Shown here in pieces: positions 54,177-63,274 of a DNA stretch of 64,000 nucleotides. The notes beneath the pieces were generated by a model. The model ran no database searches, was not told the DNA's origin, and saw nothing but the letters and a program-made list of their open reading frames with translations. This stretch comes from Tepidamorphaceae bacterium (GTDB taxonomy: Bacteria > Pseudomonadota > Alphaproteobacteria > Rhizobiales > JAKSCL01). Location of the stretch: contig JANQPO010000010.1 of NCBI GenBank assembly GCA_028289445.1, forward strand, positions 1-64,000. Reading direction: 5' to 3'. Within the stretch, counting starts at the first letter, position 1. Every line of letters begins with the position of its first letter. A program made the position numbers and the translations under genes.

Positions 54177-54733
54177 GACCGATGCCTGGATTTGAAGATC
54201 GGCTCCTGGCCGAACTTTTCTTCCTCGACCGCGAACCGCTCGCGCTTGCGCTTCTTGAATTCCACCTCGACGTGGTGCTGTTCGACGAAATCGACGATCA
54301 GCGCGGCCAAGCTATCTGGAACAGCCACCGCCTCAACGATGTCCTCCCCGGCGTCGAGATGGTCCTGCATTTCATAAGGCGAAACGGTGACGTGGCGCAC
54401 CTCGTAAGGACACGGACCGATCGCGTCGTCGGCCGGAGACAAAACGACATAGACGGCCATTTTGTCGCTCGCGATGTTCTCGCGATAGGCTTCCGTGTCG
54501 GAGCGATACAGGGTCAGCGGATAGGTGCCCGCGTGATACCGGGTAAAGCCCTCGCCGCGCATCAGTTCGCTCCACGCCGGGCGGTCCGTCTCGCCGGGGA
54601 ACACCGAGACCGGCTTCCAGCGCCAGTCGGCCCAGGGATGATCGACCGCCTGCCGTTCGACCACCACGCCGAGCGGTATGGTGACCTGGTTCGGCAGGTT
54701 CGGCTTTGCCTCCGGTCGGCTATGCTCGTTCAA
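54173..54733 (-). CDS. DUF3305 family protein (formate dehydrogenase cluster)
   Basis: The 186-aa protein has IPLGVVVERQAVDHPWADWR, WKPVSVFPG, HAGTYPLTLYRSDTEAYREN and the block VTVSPYEMQDHLDAGEDIVE. This is DUF3305, the constant partner of DUF3306. Both diverge from the large iron-sulfur protein gene, with 157 bases between. Confidence 0.88.
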   Translation of the reverse strand: MNEHSRPEAKPNLPNQVTIPLGVVVERQAVDHPWADWRWKPVSVFPGETDRPAWSELMRGEGFTRYHAGTYPLTLYRSDTEAYRENIASDKMAVYVVLSPADDAIGPCPYEVRHVTVSPYEMQDHLDAGEDIVEAVAVPDSLAALIVDFVEQHHVEVEFKKRKRERFAVEEEKFGQEPIFKSRHRS

Positions 54734-54890
54734 CGCAGGCTCTCCTCCCCAGCGTTCAAGGCATCATATAGCGCGACAGACCGCAGATGTCCCCTTTCGC
54801 CGCAGTGTCGAAAGGCTGACACTATAGACATGAGGATAGCTTGGCGATTTCCCCGGACATGGTATAGCCAAGCATGAGCGGGATGCGTGA

Positions 54891-56939
54891 ATGTCGGACA
54901 AAGCCAAGACCAAACCAACCTGTCTGATTTGCAACTGCGAGCGGACGATGGCGCTGGACGGCGCCACGATTTCGGCTGCGCTCGGCCGAGAGGCACCGCT
55001 CAAAGTTCATTCCCATTTGTGCCGGACCGAAGTCGCCTCATTCGAAGCTTCGCTTGAGGGATCGGACAATCTCCTAGTGGCGTGCACCCAAGAGGCCCCG
55101 CTTTTCTCCGAGATTGCAGAGGATGCCGCGTTCGCCGGATCGCTTTCCACCGTCAACATCCGCGAAACGGCGGGATGGGCATCCGATGGCGATGCCAATC
55201 CGAAAGTCGCCGCCCTTTTGGCCGCGGCTAGCGTCCCCATAACGCCAACCGGGCAAAAGACGATTACTTCCAATGGCGTGTGTCTCGTTTACGGCGCGGG
55301 GCAAGCGGCGCTTGAGGCGGCGAAGAAGCTTGCCGGTCGGCTCTCCGTCACGCTGCTCCTGACGGATGCCGAAGACCTGATCCCGCCGGACTTTGCAGAC
55401 ATCCCCATCGCGCTCGGTCGCATTTCCGCCGCGTCGGGTCATCTCGGCGCGTTCCGGATCACGGTCGATGGCTATGCGCCGCTCAGCCCGTCCTCGCGGG
55501 CCACGCCGGACTTCGTCATGGCACGCGATGGCGCCACATCGGAGTGCGACATCATTGTCGACCTTTCCGGCGGTGCCCCGCTCTTTGTTGGCGCGGACAA
55601 GCGCGATGGCTATCTGCGCGCCGATCCAGGCTATCCGACGGGTATCGCAGAAGCGCTATGGCAGGCCAGCGATCTCGTCGGCGAGTTCGAAAAACCGATC
55701 TATGTCGCCTATGACCCCGACATCTGCGCGCATTCCCGCAGCGAGCAAGTCGGTTGTTCGAAGTGCCTCGACACCTGCCCCGCCGGCGCGATCGCGCCCG
55801 AGGGCGATATCGTCGTCTACGATACAGGCATCTGCGGCGGATGCGGCGGCTGCGTGGCTGTCTGTCCCTCCGGCGCCGTTTCCTATGCTTTTCCCCGCGC
55901 CGGCGATCTCATCGCACGCGTCCAAACGACGCTTGAGGTCTACACACGGGCCGGCGGCGAGACACCGATGGTGTTGTTTCACGACGATCGTCACGGGACG
56001 CCGCTGATCGGCGCGATGGCCCGCTTCGGGCGCGGGCTGCCTGTGAATGTCATTCCATTCGCCGTACATTCGGTCACCGCGCTCGGCCACGATGTCTTGG
56101 CATCGGTCTTTGCGGCCGGCGCAAGCCGGATTGCCGTGCTGGCGCCGCCGGACCGCGCCGAGGAGATGGCGGCGCTACAGGCGGAAACGGTTCTAACCAG
56201 TGCGATCCTCGACGGACTCGGCCTGCACGGCAGCCGTTTCGACATAATCGACGACCCCGACCCCGACGCCGTTGAGGCGCGCCTTCACGATCTAGCAGAC
56301 GCACCGCCCCTGCCGGCGTCCGCCTTCGTTCCGACCGGTCCGAAACGCGAGATCGCGCGCGCTGCCATCCAGAAATTACGCGATGCCGCCGAGGCGCCCC
56401 CGGATGTTATCGCGCTGCCGGAAGCAGCGCCCTATGGCCGCATCTCCATCGACACCGACGGGTGCACGCTGTGCCTTGCCTGCGTGTCGTCTTGTCCGGT
56501 CGACGCTCTGCTCGACATGGCCGATAAGCCGGGCGTGCGTTTTGTCGAGGCGGCGTGCGTGCAGTGTGGCCTGTGTCGGACGACCTGCCCGGAGAGTGTG
56601 ATTTCGCTCGAACCGCGGCTGAACATGGCACCATCCGCCCTTTCGCCGGTGACATTGAATGAGGATGAGCCGTTTCACTGTGTCGAATGCGGCAAGCCAT
56701 TTGGAACAAAGGCGACCATCGAGCGAATTTCTGCGCAGCTCGCCGGCCGCCATTCGATGTTTCAAAAAGAGGGCGCGGAACGGGTCATCCAAATGTGCGA
56801 CGACTGCCGCATCGCCTGGCAAGCCAACCAGGCCGACAATCCCTTCGCGGCAGGTCCGCGACCGCGTGTGCGGACTACGGCGGATTATCTGGCCGCCCGC
56901 GACGGCTCGTTGTCGGCAGACGATTTTCTAGACGATTGA
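54891..56939 (+). CDS. Multi-cluster 4Fe-4S ferredoxin-type protein (formate dehydrogenase cluster)
   Basis: The 682-aa protein has four ferredoxin-type CxxCxxxCP motifs. GCSKCLDTCPAGAI and CGGCGGCVAVCPSGAV lie near residues 285-330, CTLCLACVSSCPVDAL and ACVQCGLCRTTCPESV near residues 525-570. A zinc-ribbon-like set follows (CVECGKPF then CDDCR). An N-terminal extra Cys set (CLICNCERTM) is also present. It is the large FeS protein that accompanies DUF3305/3306 and FDH3 genes and probably moves electrons during maturation or turnover. It converges on the minus-strand operon. Confidence 0.88.
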   Translation: MSDKAKTKPTCLICNCERTMALDGATISAALGREAPLKVHSHLCRTEVASFEASLEGSDNLLVACTQEAPLFSEIAEDAAFAGSLSTVNIRETAGWASDGDANPKVAALLAAASVPITPTGQKTITSNGVCLVYGAGQAALEAAKKLAGRLSVTLLLTDAEDLIPPDFADIPIALGRISAASGHLGAFRITVDGYAPLSPSSRATPDFVMARDGATSECDIIVDLSGGAPLFVGADKRDGYLRADPGYPTGIAEALWQASDLVGEFEKPIYVAYDPDICAHSRSEQVGCSKCLDTCPAGAIAPEGDIVVYDTGICGGCGGCVAVCPSGAVSYAFPRAGDLIARVQTTLEVYTRAGGETPMVLFHDDRHGTPLIGAMARFGRGLPVNVIPFAVHSVTALGHDVLASVFAAGASRIAVLAPPDRAEEMAALQAETVLTSAILDGLGLHGSRFDIIDDPDPDAVEARLHDLADAPPLPASAFVPTGPKREIARAAIQKLRDAAEAPPDVIALPEAAPYGRISIDTDGCTLCLACVSSCPVDALLDMADKPGVRFVEAACVQCGLCRTTCPESVISLEPRLNMAPSALSPVTLNEDEPFHCVECGKPFGTKATIERISAQLAGRHSMFQKEGAERVIQMCDDCRIAWQANQADNPFAAGPRPRVRTTADYLAARDGSLSADDFLDD

Positions 56940-56947
56940 CGTGCAGC

Positions 56948-57232
56948 TCAACCGCCGAACTGGCCCTCGCAGAACTGGATCGCGCGGGTCTTGAACGAGT
57001 CGTATTGCCGCTCGTCGATCACGCCGTTCGATCGCATCGTGTCGACGGCACCGACTCGCTCGGCGATGCAGTCGTCGAGCGCCGGGATCCCGGTCGATTG
57101 CGGAACAGCTTCGGTCTCGATGCGGGATTGGTGAACCAGATAGATTCCCGCACCGCAGGCGACGGCGACGATCAGCGCAATCATCCGCGTGATCCAGCTA
57201 TCGACGAATGTCGCTTCGCCGGGCGAACTCAT
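56948..57232 (-). CDS. Small single-pass membrane protein (formate dehydrogenase cluster)
   Basis: The 94-aa protein has one transmembrane helix (MIALIVAVACGAGIYLVHQS) near the N-terminus. The soluble tail contains two cysteines (DDCIAERV, QFCEGQF). The ATG overlaps the DUF6352 stop. It is the last gene of the eleven-gene minus-strand run. Unknown function. Confidence 0.75.
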   Translation of the reverse strand: MSSPGEATFVDSWITRMIALIVAVACGAGIYLVHQSRIETEAVPQSTGIPALDDCIAERVGAVDTMRSNGVIDERQYDSFKTRAIQFCEGQFGG

Positions 57233-58257
57233 GATGTCCCGACGAGCGGCAGATTGGTGAGGAGGTTCTGCGGCTTCATCTTGACCTTGTTCGCCCGCGA
57301 CATCGCCAGCCCCAAGTAAACCGGCTTGCCGCGCACCGCCGGGATCACCCTGTCCTGATCCATGATCTCCATGACGAACAATGCGAGGATTTGTTGAAGT
57401 TGGTCAACGCCGACGGGCTCGCCATCATAAAGGCCGTTCAAGATGGCGGTGGCGTCGGCGTCGAGCCCGATATGCCAAGCCCAACGCTCGTCGGTGATCT
57501 TGCGAACCGGCTGCACGCGCACTTTCAGGCGATGGAAATGATCGAGCCAGACCTCGACAACGCGTGCAAACGCGTCGACCGCCGGCTGGGTGAACCGAAA
57601 GTCGACGACCGTATCGAACCGGTCGGCGCGTGCCCAGTACATGGACTTGTTGTCCTCGTCGAGAACATCGAGGCTGACTTCGCGCATTGGCGTGTCAGCG
57701 GTCTTCAGCAACTGGCCGAGCGCACCAAGGCCGCCGGTCTCGGCGAACGTCTCGACGATCTCGTCGTCGGCCAGCATGATCCGGCCCTCGTCCAGATTGA
57801 CGTTCTGATCGCGGAAGAAGATCTCCGCCGCCCGCACCCGCATCGGATCGTCGGTGTCCCGCAGCGCGTTGCGCAGGATCAGATGCACCATCTGATCCAA
57901 AAAGACGGGCGGCAGCACCACCGGCTCGGCGCCGAAAAGCGCCAGGTAAGCTGCTTCGATTGTACCGGCGCGGGCGAGATGGTCGCGGAATCGGACGACG
58001 ATGCGATAAGTCTCGACCGCATCCGCATCGGCGATCGCCACGATCTCACGGTCTTCGACTGGTCGCAACGGATCGGCCATCAGCGCCTCGAATAGCGCGA
58101 TTTCGGCGGGGCAAGACTCCTCCACGGGATGTACTTCCGGGCGGGTCAGATAGGCGCGCAGATAGTCCGGTGTCACTTGCAGCCAGCCATCGGCGTTCCG
58201 CTCGACGAGATGAATGCCGGCCGACTTCCAAAAATCGTGCTTGCCCGCGTCATCCAT
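57229..58257 (-). CDS. DUF6352 family protein (formate dehydrogenase cluster)
   Basis: The 342-aa protein begins with HDFWKSAGIHLVERNADGWL and continues with TPDYLRAYLTRPEVHPVEES, and has RADRFDTVVDFRFTQPA and RWAWHIGLDADATAILN. By memory this is DUF6352, restricted to such clusters. The ATG at 58257 overlaps the DUF6505 stop by eight bases; the longer upstream frame is antisense-like and rejected. Function unknown. Confidence 0.85.
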   Translation of the reverse strand: MDDAGKHDFWKSAGIHLVERNADGWLQVTPDYLRAYLTRPEVHPVEESCPAEIALFEALMADPLRPVEDREIVAIADADAVETYRIVVRFRDHLARAGTIEAAYLALFGAEPVVLPPVFLDQMVHLILRNALRDTDDPMRVRAAEIFFRDQNVNLDEGRIMLADDEIVETFAETGGLGALGQLLKTADTPMREVSLDVLDEDNKSMYWARADRFDTVVDFRFTQPAVDAFARVVEVWLDHFHRLKVRVQPVRKITDERWAWHIGLDADATAILNGLYDGEPVGVDQLQQILALFVMEIMDQDRVIPAVRGKPVYLGLAMSRANKVKMKPQNLLTNLPLVGTS

Positions 58258-58732
58258 CGTCGACGACATCCCAAATGCGCGTATGCAACTCTCCGTCAGG
58301 CATAACGACCGTTCGATAGGTTTCGCGAACATCGCCGGTGTCATCGACTTCGCGGGACACCGCCAGAAGCGTGTTGACCGGTTGCTCGGCTGCAAGTCCG
58401 GCGGCGAACGCCATTTCATCGGCCGCGACCTTGAGCGCCGCTGCCCGATCCGGCGCGCCGAACGCGGCAACGAGGGCATCGGCGAACCGCGCATGCGTTT
58501 CGGTCCACGCAGTGTCGTCGGCTTCCCCGACCGCCACGAAGGTCGAGCGGCCGTAGCTCGCAAGCCCAAGGAACCCGTTGGCGAAGGCCTGTTTGTCCTT
58601 GCCCGTCAGCGCGTCAGGCGCGCGGTCCCAGAACGCAAAGGCGCCGGACACAGCCCACTCATCCGGTCCGGCGGCCTGCTCAAAGACATGCTCGTCGGAC
58701 GCATCGAAGCGGATCGTGCGCAGCACTTTCAC
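58250..58732 (-). CDS. DUF6505 family protein (formate dehydrogenase cluster)
   Basis: The 160-aa protein reads MKVLRTIRFDASDEHVFEQA, WAVSGAFAFWD and FANGFLGLASYGRSTFV. It is encoded between the ligase-like gene and DUF6352 with overlaps on both sides, as in other alphaproteobacterial FDH clusters. Function unknown. Confidence 0.83.
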   Translation of the reverse strand: MKVLRTIRFDASDEHVFEQAAGPDEWAVSGAFAFWDRAPDALTGKDKQAFANGFLGLASYGRSTFVAVGEADDTAWTETHARFADALVAAFGAPDRAAALKVAADEMAFAAGLAAEQPVNTLLAVSREVDDTGDVRETYRTVVMPDGELHTRIWDVVDDG

Positions 58733-59484
58733 GATACGCCTGCCATGTCCGTCTCAGCGGGCATTGCGTCAAGCGTCATGATGCTCTCAACGCCGGTCTC
58801 GGTCCGCAGCAGCAGATTGCCGCGATCATCCAAACCAACAAAGGTTCCTGTCACAACACCCTGCTTGGTTTCGACGGTGACTGTTTCTCCGACATCGCGG
58901 CATCGTCCCAGCCAGGTCTCGTGAACCGAGGCAAACCCCTCCGTCTCCCATGTGTCGACCCAAGCGAGAAAATGGCGCGAGACGGACTCCAGAAGCTGGG
59001 TCCGATCGATCTCGGCGCAGCCCTCCTCATAGAGCGTGGTCCGGTCGGCTATTTGGCCCGGTTCCGTTCGGCGGTCCGTTGAGCGGATCGCCAAAGTCAG
59101 GCCGACAACCATCCACGGCGGCGGGGCGTTCGATGCCTGCGACGGCGCAATCGCGATGCGCGCCCGCCCGGCATTGGCGCCATTGACGTCGATCCCGCCC
59201 GGCCAGCGATAGTAGACCCCCACCTCGGGCGGTGCCAACGCGCCGACGGCATCGCCGAGCGCGACCATTGTGAGGAAGAGCATCTCTGCCGCCTGATCGC
59301 CAACCACATCCGGCTCAAGCACGATGGCGTAGTCGAGCCGATCCGTGTCGCGCGCCCAGACAAGATCGCCGGCGGTCAGCCGACCCTCATCGGCCTGACG
59401 CACGGCGACATCGAACGGGCGATTGGGCGCGCTGACGCCGTGACCAGTCAAGAGCGGCGGAAACGTCGGGTCCGGCAGATGCAT
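58729..59484 (-). CDS. Biotin/lipoate-protein ligase-like protein with DUF4444-type C-terminus
   Basis: The 251-aa protein has the ligase fold, but the key residues are changed. The GRGRxGR loop is not visible (DLVWARDTDRLDYAIVLEPD stands there), and KWPND with its following lysine is replaced by RWPGGIDVNGANAGRARI. It may bind a cofactor or peptide without adenylating biotin or lipoate. The C-terminal domain (GTFVGLDDRGNLLLRTETG) is like the SH3-type tail of ligases. It overlaps DUF6505 by four bases. Confidence 0.82.
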   Translation of the reverse strand: MHLPDPTFPPLLTGHGVSAPNRPFDVAVRQADEGRLTAGDLVWARDTDRLDYAIVLEPDVVGDQAAEMLFLTMVALGDAVGALAPPEVGVYYRWPGGIDVNGANAGRARIAIAPSQASNAPPPWMVVGLTLAIRSTDRRTEPGQIADRTTLYEEGCAEIDRTQLLESVSRHFLAWVDTWETEGFASVHETWLGRCRDVGETVTVETKQGVVTGTFVGLDDRGNLLLRTETGVESIMTLDAMPAETDMAGVS

Positions 59485-59485
59485 C

Positions 59486-59674
59486 TCAGTCGAGGTCGAT
59501 TTCGCCTTCGACGACGTGGTTCAAGTCGGCGTTTTCGGCCGTCAGGACCATTTTCACCTTCATGGTGCCGCCGGACGCACCGGCGGCGGCGTCCTCGATG
59601 GCGCGCTGCGAGGTCACACCAACCTGTTTGAGGAATTTGCGCATCGACATGTTAAAGACATCCGGTTCGGTCAT
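59486..59674 (-). CDS. DUF6494 family small protein (formate dehydrogenase cluster)
   Basis: The 62-aa protein has NMSMRKFLKQVGVTSQRAIE then an alanine-glycine turn and KVKMVLTAENADLNHVVEGE. This conserved small family sits beside the ligase-like gene, one base away. Function unknown. Confidence 0.83.
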   Translation of the reverse strand: MTEPDVFNMSMRKFLKQVGVTSQRAIEDAAAGASGGTMKVKMVLTAENADLNHVVEGEIDLD

Positions 59675-59695
59675 CCGGCTCTCCTTGGCTTGAAC

Positions 59696-60646
59696 TTATG
59701 GGGTCGGAAACTCTAGCGCGATTGTCAGCGTTTCGGCGTTGCGGATCAATTCGACTTCTATCGAAGCCGGCGCGCGGTGACGCGCAAGCGCCGCGACAAG
59801 ATCCGCCTCGCGACGGATGGCGCGTCCGCCAGCCCGCGTCAGGATATCGTCGCGCTGGAGTCCGGCTTCGACGCCAACTCCACCCTCGACGACACCGACG
59901 ATCCGGGCGCCGGCCGGTCCGATCTGCTTGGGCGGCGGATGTGGCATCAAACGCAGCCCAGGGTCGAGCCATGCGACGCGTCCATCATCGCGCAAGTCCT
60001 CAAAGACCCGCAGTGCGAGCGGCAGGGTCACAGCGAAATTCATGCCGATATTGGCGTCCGATTGTTTGGTGAAGATCGCGGATATCACGCCGACAAGTGC
60101 ACCGTCGGGATCGACCAGCGCGCCACCTGACGCGCCTGGATTGATCGCCGCATCCGTCTGGATGAAATCTTCGACTTGGTTGAAGCCGATCCCGGCCCGA
60201 TGGACGGCGGAGACAGTCCCGCAGGTCGCCGAGAGGCCCAGCCCGAAGGCATTGCCGATCGCGCAAACCTCGTCGCCGGGCGCAACCTCGCCTGCCAGTT
60301 CGATTGCCCGAAGCGGCTCAGCCAGACGCAACAGAGCCAGATCGCTGGCCCGGTCGAACGCCACCAGACCGGCGCTTTGGATCGTCCCCTCGTGGTCTCG
60401 GACACCGATCTCGTCGGCCGGACCGACGACATGTGCGGCCGTCAGCACATAGCGGCCATCGTCTAGCACCACGCCCGAGCCTTCCGGTTCATCGGGATCG
60501 GGCGGGCGGCCGGGCCAGACCGGGAGTACGCTGACGACGCTTTGCCGCGCCCGCTCGATTGCGTCCGACATGTCGTGAGCAGAAGCGGCCGCCGCCGAAC
60601 CGATCAGTAGCGGGACCGCAAGGCTAACCGTTCGCCAGACCCTCAA
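59696..60646 (-). CDS. Secreted HtrA/DegP-like trypsin protease with PDZ domain
   Basis: The 316-aa protein from TTG 60646 has a signal peptide (TVSLAVPLLIGSAAAASAHD). The catalytic His is in YVLTAAHVVG, the Asp in RASDLALLRL and the Ser in NPGASGGALVD. A C-terminal PDZ domain shows GVGVEAGLQRDDILTRAGG. No ATG fits the signal peptide, and the TTG overlaps the preceding microprotein stop by four bases. In this cluster it may process or check periplasmic FDH partners. Confidence 0.88.
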   Translation of the reverse strand: MRVWRTVSLAVPLLIGSAAAASAHDMSDAIERARQSVVSVLPVWPGRPPDPDEPEGSGVVLDDGRYVLTAAHVVGPADEIGVRDHEGTIQSAGLVAFDRASDLALLRLAEPLRAIELAGEVAPGDEVCAIGNAFGLGLSATCGTVSAVHRAGIGFNQVEDFIQTDAAINPGASGGALVDPDGALVGVISAIFTKQSDANIGMNFAVTLPLALRVFEDLRDDGRVAWLDPGLRLMPHPPPKQIGPAGARIVGVVEGGVGVEAGLQRDDILTRAGGRAIRREADLVAALARHRAPASIEVELIRNAETLTIALEFPTP

Positions 60647-60765
60647 AGGCGCACATTCGGCGAGATGAAGATCTCCTCTGCCGATGACGGCAGCTGGTCG
60701 AGCACCGCCCATGCCCCAATGCTGATGACAACGATTAAGAGGATACTGATCTGGAACGCTTTCAT
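60643..60765 (-). CDS. 40-aa membrane microprotein in the formate dehydrogenase operon
   Basis: The reading frame encodes MKAFQISILLIVVISIGAWA followed by VLDQLPSSAEEIFISPNVRL and a stop. It has one transmembrane helix and a short tail. The stop overlaps the protease TTG in a coupled arrangement, and only 15 bases separate it from the WD40 gene. Position and coupling support it as a real gene. No named family is known to me. Confidence 0.7.
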   Translation of the reverse strand: MKAFQISILLIVVISIGAWAVLDQLPSSAEEIFISPNVRL

Positions 60766-60780
60766 GCTCAAACCCGTCTC

Positions 60781-62100
60781 TTAGTTCTCTTGTGGGGCGG
60801 TGGCTCGCTTCAAGAAGGCGACCAGCGCCTGCAATTCGCTCGGCGATTTGATCCGCTGGATCGGCATCTTGGTGCCAGGGGTCACGATGTCCGGCCCGGC
60901 ATCGAAAAGGTGTCCGATCGTTTCGTCCGACCATACGATTGTACTCTCGCGGAGCGCCTTGGAATAGGGGTAGCCAGGCAGCGTGCCGGCTTCGCGGCCA
61001 AAGACGCCGTAAAGCGTCGGTCCGGCGCGATTGGCGTCGTCTGGCGTCAACGTATGGCAGACGGAACATTTGCGGGCGAATTGCCGCTCGCCCGGATCGG
61101 TGATGTCGGTGACCTGAAAGCGGCGCGGAAACTCGGTCTGCACGGCCTCAAAGGCTTTGCGCGGCCGCACCTGCCATCCAATCACATAGTCGTCGAGACC
61201 GGCGTGATAGAGCCGCCGGCCATCGTCGGCAAAGGCAAGCCCCCAGGCCGGACCGAAGCCGCTCTCGTGCTCCTCGGCCAGCGTCCAGCCGGCGGTCTCA
61301 TAGACCCGGATCATGCCTTGAGCGTCGCCGATGGCGACCAGACCGGCGTCGATGACGCTCGATAAAATCGGGCTTTCGTGGCTTGGGAGCGCCAGAAGCG
61401 TTTCGCCCGTTTCGATAAAGACGATCTGCGCCGTGCCGTCGATGGCGCCGAAGAGGACGTGCGCATCGCCCGGAAGCGCCCGAACGATGTTGATGCCCCA
61501 GCCGTGATCGTGAACGACCCGCACCGGCCGGCGCTCCGCGACGTCCCACAGCCGCACGGTTCCATCATAGGCGCCGGAAAACAGCCATTGCCCGTTGCCT
61601 GAAAACGTCACCGTGTTGACATTGCCGCGATGCCCTTCGAACACCGCGACCTCGGTGCGTTTGGTCAAGTCGAATAGCCGGACGCGTCCGTCCCAGCCGG
61701 CACTGGCGGCATGGCGTCCATCGGCCGAAACAGCGACATCAAGGATTTTCTCGCCGCCGGCGTCGAACCGCTTCGATACTTCGCCGGTCGTCAGATCCCA
61801 CAGAATGACGGTGCCGTCATCCGAGGCCGAGACCGCCAAATCGCTTCCGGGAACGAAGACCGCGTCGTTGACCGCTGCGTCATGCCCGACAAGGCGCTGA
61901 CCGACGCGCCCCTCCTCGCTGTCGAGGTCCCACTCGATGATCGTGTAGTCGAATGAGCCGGACAAAGCCCGGCGGCCGTCATCGACGATGGCAATAGATT
62001 TGACCGGACCGCCATGGCCCGAAAGTCGCTCCGGCCAGCCGTCGGCGCCCGCGGGCGCGATGCTCAAGGCCAGACCTGCGGCGAGTATTAGCGCTCGCAT
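60781..62100 (-). CDS. Secreted WD40-repeat beta-propeller fused to cytochrome c
   Basis: The 439-aa protein has a signal peptide (LILAAGLALSIAPAGA). About seven WD40-like blades run over residues 25-310 (SASDDGTVILWDLTTG, SGAYDGTVRLWDVAER). A C-terminal class I cytochrome c follows with CSVCH (near residue 346) and the Met ligand in GTKMPIQRI. It is probably periplasmic, with the propeller as a docking surface for FDH or its electron acceptor. It lies 17 bases after the gamma subunit gene. Confidence 0.88.
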   Translation of the reverse strand: MRALILAAGLALSIAPAGADGWPERLSGHGGPVKSIAIVDDGRRALSGSFDYTIIEWDLDSEEGRVGQRLVGHDAAVNDAVFVPGSDLAVSASDDGTVILWDLTTGEVSKRFDAGGEKILDVAVSADGRHAASAGWDGRVRLFDLTKRTEVAVFEGHRGNVNTVTFSGNGQWLFSGAYDGTVRLWDVAERRPVRVVHDHGWGINIVRALPGDAHVLFGAIDGTAQIVFIETGETLLALPSHESPILSSVIDAGLVAIGDAQGMIRVYETAGWTLAEEHESGFGPAWGLAFADDGRRLYHAGLDDYVIGWQVRPRKAFEAVQTEFPRRFQVTDITDPGERQFARKCSVCHTLTPDDANRAGPTLYGVFGREAGTLPGYPYSKALRESTIVWSDETIGHLFDAGPDIVTPGTKMPIQRIKSPSELQALVAFLKRATAPQEN

Positions 62101-62117
62101 TCAAACGAAGACCGCGA

Positions 62118-63260
62118 TCACTCGGCCGGCGCCGTGGCACCGGAACCGCCGGCCGGCGGTGGAGTGTCGGCGTCGTGGATCCAATCGCGATGCTGGTCGA
62201 CCCACAGCGAGTGGTGCTCCTTGGCCCAGTTTAAATCGACCTCGCCGGAGCCCATGGCATCGAACGCACCCTCCATCCCGATCGAACCGATATAGATGTG
62301 GGCCAGGATCACGCAGATCAGAAACACGCTCATGGCGGTGTGCCAGAGCTGTGCGAGTTGCTGCTCCTGCATGCCTGTGAGCACTGTCGGCAGCTCCGTC
62401 CCGAAAATGCCGTTCACCAGAACGAAGGTGTCGGCAAAGAACGTCGTGGAGAAGGGAAAGAGCAAGGCCCATCCCGACAACGAGACGGAGAACCCGCCCA
62501 GGATCGTTAGCCAGAAGATGATCTTCTGCCCGGCATTGAACTTTTTGGCTGGCGGATGGGAGTGCTTCGACAGCAGGCCGCCGGCCCGGACCAGCCAGTT
62601 CAAGTCGCGCCAATGGGGCAGATTGAACCAGATCCACGCCAGGAAAACCCACACGAGGCCAGCCATGAAGGCGAAGGCGACGTAGTTATGCGCGAACTTG
62701 CCCCAAAGCGAGATGGCGCCAAAGGCTTCCGCGCCGATGAGATCGGGTAGGAAGTAACGTCCAAACATCAGGTTCAGGCCGGTCAGACCCAAGACGATGA
62801 ACGACACGGCAATCAGCCAGTGTCCAGTGCGCTCCCAACCCTTGAACCGGGTGATCTGCGTGTCGGAGCGACCCGCCTCGATCCGGATGCGTCCGCGTAG
62901 GAGAAAGAACAGGGCCAGAAAGCCGATGGTTCCCAAAATGGCGTAGGCGCTGTAGGTCGAAACCGGGCCGTTTCGGATGGCGCGCCACAACTCACCTTCG
63001 GACTGAATCAAGGTGCCGGCATTTTTGTCGGGGATCGAAACATTGCCTGTTACGCCCTGACGCACCGCACGCCACAGGTCGGAATCGGACGTCAGTCCAC
63101 GTGTATTTCCCGGAACGGCCCCGGCAACCGGACTTTCGGTCAAGGCCTCGGGGACCTCCGTTTGCGACCAGGATTCACGCTCGAACGCGACAAAGGCCAA
63201 ACAAACAATCGCCAATGTCAAAATAAACTTACGAAACGGATGGTGCTTTATCCGCGACAT
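62118..63260 (-). CDS. Formate dehydrogenase gamma subunit (cytochrome b556)
   Basis: The 380-aa membrane subunit carries electrons from the beta subunit to quinone. A signal-like N-terminus and a periplasmic stretch with two similar units (DLWRAVRQG and ELWRAIRNG) come first. Four transmembrane helices then include WERTGHWLIAVSFIVLGLTG and LWHTAMSVFLICVILAHIYI with heme-ligand histidines. GGGAG precedes the ATG. The unusually long N-terminal region is shared by alphaproteobacterial FDH3-type subunits. Confidence 0.92.
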   Translation of the reverse strand: MSRIKHHPFRKFILTLAIVCLAFVAFERESWSQTEVPEALTESPVAGAVPGNTRGLTSDSDLWRAVRQGVTGNVSIPDKNAGTLIQSEGELWRAIRNGPVSTYSAYAILGTIGFLALFFLLRGRIRIEAGRSDTQITRFKGWERTGHWLIAVSFIVLGLTGLNLMFGRYFLPDLIGAEAFGAISLWGKFAHNYVAFAFMAGLVWVFLAWIWFNLPHWRDLNWLVRAGGLLSKHSHPPAKKFNAGQKIIFWLTILGGFSVSLSGWALLFPFSTTFFADTFVLVNGIFGTELPTVLTGMQEQQLAQLWHTAMSVFLICVILAHIYIGSIGMEGAFDAMGSGEVDLNWAKEHHSLWVDQHRDWIHDADTPPPAGGSGATAPAE

Positions 63261-63274
63261 TGGTCAGCTCCCAC

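Noticed and set aside
58258-58569. N-terminal extension of the DUF6352 protein to 446 aa
   Set aside because: The extra part lies within DUF6505 in another frame and is arginine/proline-rich shadow translation; ATG 58257 fits the overlap pattern.
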